NCBI RefSeq assembly: GCF_020085105.1
Contig: NC_058044.1
Span: 29,392,206-29,456,205, forward strand
Origin: Siniperca chuatsi
Lineage: Eukaryota > Chordata > Actinopteri > Centrarchiformes > Sinipercidae
Direction of reading: 5' to 3'
DNA length: 64,000 nt
Below the pieces are notes generated by a model, which was given only the letters and a program-made list of their open reading frames with translations, ran no database searches and was not told where the DNA came from. The position numbers and the translations under genes were made by a program. This document shows, in pieces, positions 38,501 through 50,500 of the stretch. Position 1 is the stretch's first letter. Each line of letters opens with the position of its first letter.

Positions 38501-41500
38501 CTAGCTACAGCTCATAAAATCTGTTAGCGTCATTTCAGCTAGCAAAAATAAGAAACCTGCTTTTGTTTACCTCTGTGTGAAATCGAAGACGCGTTGTTTC
38601 TTGCTACAGCCTAAGCAACAGTAACCAAGGGCGCAGGCCTTCGCCAAGGGCCGAAACATACAGACTGCTTCTTTTCTAACTTATTGTGTCTCCTCCAAGT
38701 GAGATAGAGTCTTCTGCAAGGTGTCACCAGTAATCAGCTGATGAGACAGAAATAGCACTACCCTACACACACACACTTCACACACAAACATAGCTTTCCC
38801 CTCTCCACTCCCCATCCTTGGGCAATGTATTCATAGCGGTGCTAATTAACAACTCCACATCAACGACTGGTTTTCTGTCTGTGTCATTCTTTATATTTGC
38901 ATATGTGTGTGTGAGTGTATGTAACTGTGTGCATTTGCACACTTGTTTTGACAAGGCCAAAGCATGGCTAACCCACATCTGGCTCTCCGGCTGTCCCTGC
39001 TGGCCCATGGTTTTGACCTAAAGAGGAGACAGCCACACTTCAGCCGGTTCACACCACTCGGACCCCCCTGGTCACTGTCTGCCACGGCCACATGCTAACA
39101 GTGTCAGATAGTAACACATTACAGTTGTGTGAATAGGTTACTTTTTTTCAGTAATGAGCAGTGTACTGTAACTGATGTCTTGTTTTGTGAAAACACTGGT
39201 CCTAGTCAAGATATGTTAGATTAGCGCTGGGGCTGGAGGCGGTGAGAATATGGACACCAACACCTTCCGGTAACTCCAAAGTTGTTTTATTTACATGTTG
39301 TGTCTTCTTCTGTCTCGCTCGCAACTGGTAGCCTACATCCAGAAATCAGTTTAGTTTAGGGATTAGTTTAGGTTAGAGATTGATAGGTAGCGCAGGCTGG
39401 GTGCTAATTAAGCCACAGTGTCTCGTTTTCTGTTTTATGGTATGTTAAATACAGAAGATGCGGCCTAGTTTGTGCAGACACTAATGTACTGTACATCCAG
39501 GAGGGATGAAAGTTGGCACAACATGATTCAGGCTTTGAAAAAATGTGTTCATTTAGGGAGAAAACAAACATTACAAAATGGACATTAATCTTTTTTTTTT
39601 TTCCATAGCATTGTGAGTTTGTCTATGCAAGTCTGTTTTTGAGTGAAATCGACTGAAGAAAAAGTCTGTCTGTCTGCTCCGCTAAAATATTATAGTGCTC
39701 CTTCACCACCTGTGATCCCAGGCATGGTGGCTGACCCCTGGGTAGGCAGAGGACGTCTTTTCCTGTGTATTTATAAAGTGATTACGTTTTCATCTGCATG
39801 GTCGGGGTCACTCATGTATCCCCTGCTAAGTCAAGGTTAAGATTAACATATACTGTAGGTACTGTTCATGATATTCATTTAGGTGGAAACTACAATGAAT
39901 ATGGGAACTGCGTGCTGACTCAGAGAGCATGAATCTGGACCGTCACATTGTCTATTAATAAGATGTGAATATTAAATATTGGATGGTGTCTGTGTGACAG
40001 AGAAATTGCACATGATCAGTGAATACTGTAGCTGTATATTGCATATTTTGTATGTGCTTAATTCTTCATACAGTAGGACAAATTTCACTGTCACTGAATA
40101 TGCATTTATGGAATATACCATTCATAGTGCGTCAGTCTGCCGCTTTTCTTTGCACTGTTTGTGACAGCATGTTACACACATTGTGTGTCATTGACATCGG
40201 TGATGATGCACTGTGCAACTCAGTTCCCACCATGAGCAGGCACTTGGCAACAGAGGCAAGGAAAAACTTCCTTTTAACAGGTAGAAACCCTGAACAGAAC
40301 CTAGGCTCAAGGTGGGCGGCCGTCTGCCTCGACATGTTTAAAGCCACAATAGGTTTCCAAATCGGTAGTATCCAGAAATTATGGAAGTATAAAGGTATTC
40401 GAGAAGATAATATAAAAGATCTAATATTGTGGTGTCCAAATATCACTGAATGACACTAACTTGCTAACATTTAAGAGATATTTTTGTGTTTTATCATTTC
40501 CTGTAAGGAAAATGTAAGGTCTGGAAATTGTCCCTAAATCTAGAGATTGTCAATCAAAGGTGGTGAGACTCTCCTCACTGCTACAGAGCTCCTTTGTGAT
40601 TCAGGCTGAGAACACAGATTTGTTTTTATCTTTAAAAAAAGTCGCCTTGTGCAGCTTTAACAGTGCATGTCTGTTGAATGTGTGGAAGTGGTAGAAAAGA
40701 CTGATGAAACCGTGGCTCTAAGAACAGGAACAGCTGGTGCGCTGACACCCACTGACACCCAGCACTTGACGCCACGTTACCATGACAACTGGCTGTGCAC
40801 CCTCTGTTTCTGACAGCTGTTCCCATGGTGCCTGGGCTTGGCTCAGCCCCTGGACTCCCATTGGCAGGATAGATAGCTTCATGGAGTCAGAGGTCACGTT
40901 TATGACGTTGCTGCTGTGGCGGTGTCATGTTTTTTTTCCATTTGAATTACGTACGGAGCAGTTTAGCTGAGGTTTGTGTCAACTCCAATGTCCATTTATC
41001 ATTATTTATGACTATTCAATATATTCAAAGCTTGCTTGAAACATTTCTGAACGAAAAACATGCGCATGCGATTCAAATTCATGCATCTCAAGAGTATATT
41101 TGAATGCGGAGACACTTTCCGTTTGAAACTTGTATCTGTATCTGTCTAGAGGACTACAGTTACAGGATTCCACCGGATGCTTTATCACAGCATCTATGTT
41201 ATCTGTTCAAAGCCTCACCCTGTCTTTCTCATTCAAGCACAGCCAAAACTAATGACAGATAAAGAGATCACAATGGGTCTAATGGTATAAAACGATGGTA
41301 CAGTGATGATCTTCATTATGTAAACTTATTTGATTGAACTTTAAAGTGCCCTGGCTCTGCATTATAGATGGCACAGATGCTTTGAAGTTGAGCCCCTAGG
41401 CTAGTTGTTAAGTCCCCTTGTAACTTAAATACAACATACCAAATATTTGAGAAAAATGCGTATAAGTCTTGATAATATTAAAAATATCAGCCTACAGGTA

Positions 41501-44500
41501 CATAGGCTATGTGTTCATTTTATAACCTTATAACATCAATGTGTATTTTTCCAGAAAATGTTACAATGACATTTGTTTCAAATTTCATTCAACATTCCAC
41601 GTCACAAAATCGCTGTCCCTGTTCCAACTATTCCCTGTGTCAGCTGATTGGCCAAATGTGTCCCAGTCCGCCAGTCACCTCTGCGTTCCAGCTCTGTGTG
41701 GTGGCAGTCTGTCTCTGCTCTAGCACTAGCCAGAGACAGCTTTTAAAGCACTAGTGAAGAGGAATGTACAACTGGCTTCTGTCGACTCATTTCCTGGACT
41801 TGGAAAGTTTCTATTTGGCATACTTATGAAAGATTTTTTCAGAGAGACTGTATACTTTGTGGGAATTACGTAACGTTTCGTTTGGACAGCTTGTTTTTCA
41901 AGACGCACCTTTTTTCCAACTCAAAAGTATTCTGTAAAGACACGGCATCGTTCCTGGACTTTGGATGGGTCATGGTGGAGGACTGTTATCTGTTTGATTA
42001 TTTCTACCACAAAAATCTGCTGACAACAGATCAGGTGTTGTGTTTTCTACCTGTTTCCTACCCAGCAGCCGAACGCTACAGACGGGAGGACATGTCTGCT
42101 TTCAATAGACCCAGGTGATCTAGTTTAACATCAGTATAAATTGAATGTTTTTTGGACTGTTGGACTGGACCGCAATTTTACTTTTACTTACTTTGGGATC
42201 TCGGAAGGTGCGATGGGCACTTGTTACTGTTTTCTGACATTTTATATGTGTATGACTTTATTAATAAATCCGAAATTAATCGACTGCTCTATTACACTTA
42301 TATTTCATGGATTTCTTACTCTGAACTGTTAATCAGTGAGCTGGAGGCATGCAGTGTCCTGCTAACCAGTAGGCTTTCCACTTATACAACTTTTTTTTTT
42401 TTTGGGTTAACAGATTTAGCATGAATTTCTTATTTTTACCTCAGCAAATGTGCAAAACCATGAATGCCAGTGCACTGCATTGTCTTGATGCATTTCTTTT
42501 GGCAGATAACTTGCAGAAACAACTGTAAAGTCTGCTGCCAGAGATTTAACTAGAGTTTGTCTGCTTCCACAAATAGGCAAATTGGCTGCAAGGCTGTGAA
42601 TGAAGCCATCTTCTTCCTCTCTATCGCTCTCACTCAGCGAGGTAATTAAAGTGCCTGTCTGGGTCCCCTATATGAGAGCCATGGTATGCTAATGCAGTAT
42701 TCCTTTGACAGTTCTGTTGAGACAACATTGTGGGTGTTTTCACATGGCCTGATTTGCAATTCACACTCGGGTTATTTCCATCATAGGCATCCCGGGAAGC
42801 AGGGAGGGGAAAGGCTGAGAGCCACAGAGAGCAAAACTGAGCTGAAGTTTCATTTAATTGCGTGTATGATTTTTTTTTTGAAAGGCACCTTTCAAGTGGT
42901 GCTCTAATTGCCAGTTATTTTGCTGGAACTGAAATGTTGTTCTCAAACACGCGCATGCATAACATCACTTTCTGTAAGATTTATTTATTTTCAAAATTAT
43001 TCAGTTATTCAGAAATTCCACCACGTCCTTTTCTGTTGATGTTTTTATGAATGTGAGGATATTTAGACAGGAAGATCTGTCTGAACAGCGCTGGAGGGTA
43101 AAGTTTGCCAAGTACAAAAAGTTTGTGAATGTATGATGTACCACTAATGGGAAATCTCCAACTTTTCTGTCCTCTCCTCTCAGAACACTGCACCAGCAGT
43201 TTGAGAGCTACAAACAGGAGGTGCGTCGCATCGGGGCTGAGACGCGGCGTCAGCAGACCCAGCTGAAGGACGACGCGCCCACCTGCGGTATCTGCCGCAA
43301 GACCAAGTTTGCCGATGGTTGCGGCCACCTCTGCTCCTACTGCCAGACCAAATTTTGCGCTCGCTGTGGAGGGCGGGTCTCTCTGCGCTCCAACAACGTG
43401 AGAAACCTCACCTCTGACCTCCCCCTTTTTCTTTCTCCCTCTCACAATCACCTCATTCCTTGCTGTAGCTAATGTACAGTTGGTCCTTCTGCTTCTGTGT
43501 TTGTTACCGTCTGCTTTGTTGCTTCCTGGTCACACTTTGGTGAGACCAAAGTGTATTGGAAGAATGGCTTTGCACCAGTCATTTAGGCCCTTCAAGACTC
43601 ATTTTAAGTCTGAGGCTGTAGTGTTGTGGAATGGTTAGAAATTGAAGCGCTGTAGCTCACTTGAATATTAAAGCACACCAGTAGCAGCATCTGTGTTGTC
43701 CTGTGTCTCCTGTGACTGCACTGTAGCCATCAAGCCAGCTTGTCAGACAGTGCTGACCTTCTCAAGCAACATGCCTAAACAAAGACCAGGACCGGTGAGA
43801 ACAAGAGAGGGGAGGAGGGTAACAAGGTTCAGATAGAAGGTTTAAAGGAATACTGAAAACCTTACCACAGTCTCACCCTACCGAAAAGAGTTAGGTAAAA
43901 AGTTAAGTTTGTAGCAAAGGACAGCAGCTGTAGTTAGCTTGTATTTGCAACAGTTAGAATGGATTCCAACGGCAAATAAAATGTTTAATTGCCCCTAAAT
44001 GCCCTCATAAAACTTCTCAAACAACTCTTGTAGCATCATGCACTTCTTTGCTGTCTGTCTCTATGCTCAGTTTGTTCCAAACACGTATATATTTTTTGCC
44101 AAAAAAATGTCAAAACACACAGCTTCCGCTGTTGCTAGCAAGATTAGCTGTTTGACTTTATCGCAAGTAACTATGGCAAGTGTGCTTACATTGGTTCCAA
44201 ATGCAAACGTAAACATCTTACCTCACTAGTGACAAAGGGAAACTGTGTACTTAGCCATATTTTTATAAAAATATGAGTTTTAGAACATACTGAGGACAGG
44301 CAGTGGAGCCACAATTTAAGCCTACAGGCAAAATGTATTTTGTTCTGCTGATTAAATTACATAGTAGAGAGTGGCAGCAAAGGTGGGACAGTTGTGATAC
44401 TGTAAATAAACAAGAGTCTAGCTAGGTGCTGGGAGGCTGTACTTATGCACAGTGGTGCTTTAAGCTAAATGCTAACATCAGCAAGCTAACATGCTCACAA

Positions 44501-47500
44501 TGAAAATGCTAACATGCTGATGATTAGTACTGTTTACAGTGTTAATAATCTTAGTTTAGCATATGCTAACATTTGCTAATTAGCACTAAGTACAACTGAT
44601 GGGTATTTCATTAGTTTTGCAGATATTTGGTCAAAAACCAAAGTATTGGACCTGATGATGGCGCTAGAGGAAAAGTTATTTAAGATCATGAATGTCTAAA
44701 ATTCATCCATCTTGTAGACTCAAAGATATTTCACTGGATAAGTCAAAATTGTGACCTGCTGGTCAGGGAATCACTAGCTTCTCCTTCTCTGGGGAACATA
44801 GCATGGCTAAAAAGAAAAACAAACAAACAAACAAACAAAACATTCGTTAAACCCACAATGCACTGAAGACACTGAGCAGTGCTACCTCTAAGCTACAGGC
44901 TCTAGAGGCCACACTATTATATAACAAAGGCCCACACCATATCACCAAATTACAACCATTGATACAGGTTGGATCAGTGTGGCATCCATCCATAAACCAA
45001 ACATGTTTGCACTATTTTGAGACCCGGCCCTCTTCCATCCAAGCATTCTCTGGGCTCCCCGCCAACCCAAGAGAGAGGACCTCCTCCTGGGTATTTTATC
45101 TGACTATGGGCCCTCCACCCTTGGCCTGCTGGTCCCCAATCTGTTCAGGATCCGCCCAGCCCAGCTGGGCCCGAACTCACACTGGCACCACACGTATGCA
45201 GAACTCAAAGGCCACTGAGAACCGGAGATAAAGATAGTATCCCTGTTGGTAAAGCCATTAGTATTACTTTCACAGTAGGGAGGCTGTTACATGGAAATAA
45301 AGAGACGAGAATAGCATGATGTAAATGCAATCTATAAATAAAACAAATAAAGCAAAGGATTTATTTGAGGGGAAAGTGTGCTCAAAATAACATACACATC
45401 AATATGGCCTTTATTCAATAATGAATGTTTTAATATGTAATGTTATTCCTTGAGATGATACTTAGCATCACTTAAGTTGAATTTCAGGGGCCCAAATAAT
45501 TTAAATCAGTCAAAAGAAAGGGAGATTAGTGCAGATCATTGTTTCATGTGTAACGACATATGCCTAGTAAATTTACCCACTTACTGGATTTTTTTGTGTA
45601 TGTGTTTATGCATGAGTGAGTTTTTGTGTCTGAGACTCTGCACAAGCATCACTTTGACAGAATGAATCAAGAAATAAATAAATACATTTGTGACCTGTCA
45701 AATTAGCTGGGGTTAGAAGACACCAAATGCAAAACATGTTACCATAATACCTGGCTCCTTTACATTACATAATTCCATTGTTATCCACTTAACAATGGGA
45801 CGGAATTAAACAGTGAAAATTATGACTCACTTTAAATTACAATATAAGATAATTAAATAACATATGGTATGTTTACTTTCAGCACGTATTCCCGCCTTTC
45901 ACAAGGATTTATGATAAAGCAACTACTATATTTACCAAAATTCCATTTAAGATTTTTTGCAGCTCTTAACCAAACACTTAACAGATCTGAATTTCCCACA
46001 CTGAGCAATTTAATTCATAAATCTTTACAAGGGATAAGAGAACACAGCATGTAAATTGTCTTTCATTTCTTTTCTGTGTGTGTACATTTGCGAAAGGTCG
46101 TGTGTGTGTGTGTATGTCTGTGTATAACGCGTGGGAGGGATGTGTCGGAAGTGCTTGCCTCTGTCCAGCCAGCCAAGCAGAATAGCAGGGATAGGAAAGT
46201 GTGAGCTTTGTTTCTTTGTATGAAAACCTTCTCCTGAATACGCTACGAGATGTGCTCATTTACCCCCACATCAGCAGCACACTGTGTTTTCCTTTAGTTA
46301 GCAGTTTGGATTTTAAAACTACATTTACACAGTATTAAAATACACTGTGCACTGTTGTTCAGCAAAATGTATTTTTATTTGATTATTTATTTATCCTGTT
46401 TTACTTTCTGACACAGAAATAGACCCCATAAAAACAGCTGAGAAAAAGAGTTGAGTAACCGGGACTTTTTCTATGGAATGCCATTTCATTCAATATTAAA
46501 TAAATACATAAATATGAAATTAATAAATATGGCTATGAGATAAATAAATGAGTCAATATGGTTCAATAAATAAAGAAATTGTTTTTTATTTCATTGGACT
46601 TTTATTTCATAATGCCACTTGATAATGATAATGCACTTGAAACACAGTGTGTCACAGTACCACAAAAAATAACAAATGCCATTTTAAAACTACCATAGTA
46701 CTACTTAAGTTACATAGTGCTTGAAGCGCTTTGAGTGGTCGGAAGACTAGAAAGGCACCATACAAGTACAGTCCATTTACCATTTACTACTAAAAGTATC
46801 AAGTGTCATTTTGAAAAAGTAGCCTACCACAAAAAATAACAAATGCAATATTAAAACAGTACCACAGTACCACAAAAGGTACGAAATATTACTTTTAAAT
46901 TGTAACAAAGTGCCACAAAAAGTACTAAATATCATTTTGAAACAGTGCCACAGTACCACAAAAGGTGCCAAAAGTAATTTTAAAACATTACTATAGTACT
47001 AAGTACCAAGTTTCGTTTTGAAAAAGTACCATGTACCACAAATGAATTTACATTCACCTCCATTGTATAGGATCTCAGATGTGGATATCTATCAGATATA
47101 CTGAAAGACACTAATATCAATTCTCAGATGACATTTTACAAATCACTATATACATAGCACTGTAGGGGCTCTGTAAAACTGCAAAAAAACAAATTATTGG
47201 CTTGAAATATTAGACAATAAACTATTTGTTTCTAAGCAACTTACTGCAATAATTCATCAGTTCCTAATGGCAGAGCTGTGTAGTAGCGCTGCCCTGTGCC
47301 CTGCAGAAGGCTTCACAGCAACACGCTGAGCAAATGCCTTCCAAACTCTGATTAGGCCACAAAGCTTCGCCCCTGCTTGACATTATAACAGACATACTGT
47401 GCTATTAAAGAGGGATTAGCAGCAATGGATTTATTAATTCATCACACTGTATTTACATTTATTCACGGAATTCATTAAGCAGTTTACATTAAAAATGAAG

Positions 47501-50500
47501 TAAAAACAGCAGCCTCTTTGAACTAATTAGTTTGTAACCTGAGGTCAAAACAAAGAGTATATTATTATAAAAAATGTAATATCATAGCTTAAAGATAGTT
47601 CAAAAACTATTTTTATTTTGTTCTTTCACCGACATCTGAAGTGCTTTCAGTATAGCATAAGTCACGAACAAAGCGTCTTTAACATGTGAATATTCGAAAA
47701 TTAAAAGACCTGGACAGACTTTTTTGGGAGTGTATAGACAGAGGTCGTTTTAAAGGAAAGGGTTGTGGAAGAACTTGCTCCATGTTGCTTTTGTGCTGAG
47801 GAGCTGTGACACATCCTGATGCCGTCACATGTCTCGAGTTACACCAAGGTCATGCCAAGCTGGGTCATGCATGCCGCTGCAGCCTAACAACATGTCAGTG
47901 GTCACATACATTCCCATACTGTTGTCCCCACCGCCTCCCAGTCTGTCACTGAATATGAAGTATGTGTATCAATTCTGCAGAATGTAATTAACAAATGTTT
48001 GCACCACATCCTCTTTCCCCCTTTTTCTCCTTTGTTTTTTCCTTCTTTTCCCACAATCTGTCCAATATCCCATTCCACAAATTCACCCTCACTGCATCTC
48101 TATTTCTTCTATATTTTATGTTCTTTCATTTCTTTCTCTTCTTTCCTCTCTTGCTCCACTTTCACCCTCACTTTTCTCAATTCTCACTGCTACCTGGACT
48201 GCATGCCACAAAGGAGGACAAAGTGGTTAGCATCTTTTTTTTTTTGTGTTCTCTCTGTGCTGTGAATGTGATGTTTGTGCCACCTGAAGGTAAAAGTGCT
48301 GGCTGTGTTCAAATCTGGAGCTGAGATCTCTCTTGTTTGTTTACAGCATGTTGACTTCTACCCCGAAAAGGTGATGTAAAATATTTCTGAGTTTAGTTTC
48401 TTTCATGTTGGCCAGACCTATAATTTCCCAGCTGAAAGAAAAAGGGCTGAAAAACCAACAACTGCAGATGCAAGAGAGCGAGCTATCGGATTGGAACGGA
48501 GCCAGTGTGTGTACAAATCCACTTATGGATTACTGACTTAACAGAGGGAGTCCCTGACAGTTCATAGTTTTTGTTAACTTTGATTTCTCTGAGCATTTAC
48601 TGTACTGTGTGGGGTAGAGCCACCTGGAACTACTGTGTCCTCAGAAGATTTGCTCTCCAGTGTAAACCCTTACAGTACTAACTCTGTGTCCATTGTCTGT
48701 CTCCTCCCCTTGCAAAGTGTCTCATAGAGAAGGACAGGGTAAGGCTTGCTGGGTGATGGATTTTGCTGCATGGGTCACTAATATTGTCTCCCGTTCACAC
48801 TTGGGTCTGTGCTCATTCACAGTATCAGAACAGGAATTCAGTCCCACTATCAGTTCTCACCTCACAGATCATTGTGGTTAAGCGGTCCCAGGGCAGCTGG
48901 CTGGTGATCCTGCATCAGTACTTTAATTCTGAGAATGAATGCAGACCCTGAAAATCAACTGGCGGGCAGAGCGAGCATGAGCCATACTATAGGCTGTCGG
49001 CAGGGGCGTCTGACCCTTCTGACCCATCCCGACCCCTCTTCCTATGGCTGTAGTCGTGGCTGTGCTGAAAAGGGGCAAATGGATACTCGAATAAATCCTT
49101 GACAAAAATGGGGATGGGCATGTATATAAGAAAGCACTCTACCCTACAGACCATTTATCTGACTGCATAATGAATGCACACTCATGCCTGTGCATGCCTT
49201 CCCTGCCTGTGTGTTTGAGACCAGACCAGCCTTGCCATGGGGAGACGGGAGGGGCCCAGGTATATGTTCCACTTTGTCCACCACTTCCCCTTAATGCTTG
49301 GTCAATGCAAAATGTCGCAAAAGTTTTGTTACTGCTGAGCCCTGTCAAAGTCAGAAATGGTGAAGAGAACGGCAGTCAATTTTAGTTTGGGATGTCGCTG
49401 AGCCGTGATAGTCAGAAGGAGGATTCATTGTTTGACTTTGCCCAAGCATCCAGGTAAGGCAGCAAATAAGTCAGGGTGAAAAAGAAAAAAGGGAAAAGTT
49501 GACTCAGATCCTTCATACAGGATTTTGATGTGCAGCTTGTGATAAACTTCACTCACTTCAATCTCACACTATTTGATTAAAATCCAAGAATCAAGAAGAC
49601 CCGGGTTTAGCTCAAATATGACAGATTGAGGCTCTTCCACCGGTAGAATTGGCTGTTTGCTAAAGCCCGCCACCGGACAGCGATTGTCCAATCGTAGCCT
49701 AGCAACCGTAACTAGTCACGGCAGGCCTGTCAAGCTTTGGATCTCTGCACATGTTGAAGTCTTGTGCATGGGGCTGTAGTAGGAGCGATACTCTGTATAT
49801 AGATAGTTTGGGCTGTTCCAAAACAAGAGCAAAAGTGTAAGTGTAAAAGTAAGCAGCCAATTGGGGTTGTATTAGAACAAAATAACAGTTTGATCATATG
49901 TTTTTCCTTATCATACTTACAGGACTAACTAGTTCTACACTGCAATACAAGAACAAGACGTTTTCTTTATTTTCATGTCTTCAACATGGATCATCAGCTG
50001 GTGAGGATGGTGACTGTTTGCCTGGGACATGCAGCTTTCGCCTCAGTTTTTTTTAGAATCTTCAAGACCCATTTTACAAGATTCTTCTTTTAAACGAGTC
50101 AGAAACGTTAAAAAATTAGCTGGTGACAGCACTTTTAATTACGCACGCTTAATTAGCTACCCAGCTATAAAATCTGTCACAGCTGTCATTTCAGCCATCA
50201 AAATCGACGGTCGCTGGCTAGACATGAGAAGTCTGCTTCTGTCTACTTCTGTTCAAAACCCTTTGTTTAAAAAATAACGAAGAATTTCTAGTGTTGAATC
50301 TGCCACTGTTATCACTGTAAACTGCATATGTGCCGTGTGAGAATGGAAAGCTTGACAGGCATAGTAACAGTAACTAAGCGGGGGTGGAGCTTAGCAAACT
50401 TCATTTGGTGGATGTTGTACCTTGCCTTAAAGGAAAAACTCAACTCTAGCACAAACAAATACCCATCCTTTCAGTGGTAATGCCGTGCATACTTTCTTAC

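Larger units (their letters stand above)
24337..43183 (+). other. rims1: rims1 intron 1 (18.8 kb)
   Basis: Donor AAA|gtaagg, acceptor cctctcag|AAC. It contains microsatellites, at least two TIR elements (26020, 28957), a solo LTR (35258), a nested transposon pair (37078-38640), a dispersed repeat (40240) and a candidate internal promoter/first exon (41640-42114). Remaining stretches (24.4-26.0, 26.4-28.9, 29.4-34.6, 38.7-40.2 and 40.5-41.6 kb) show no supported gene. I did not find the alternatively used exon known between these exons in human RIMS1. Confidence 0.85.

Noticed and set aside
40019..40453. 144-codon open frame and its antisense partner
   Set aside because: Built partly on a dispersed fish repeat (40240-40335).
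42071..42114. The 41972-42114 block as a cassette exon between exons 1 and 2 (acceptor ttcctacccag)
   Set aside because: Joined to exon 1 the phase is wrong and a stop follows. Only use as a first exon keeps the frame.
43005..43451. 148-codon minus-strand open frame
   Set aside because: Antisense shadow of rims1 exon 2.
48831..48951. Frame reading IIVVKRSQGSWLVILHQYF after an acceptor-like ctcacctcacag
   Set aside because: Looks coding-like at first, but there is no good donor at the end and no RIM or other family resemblance.
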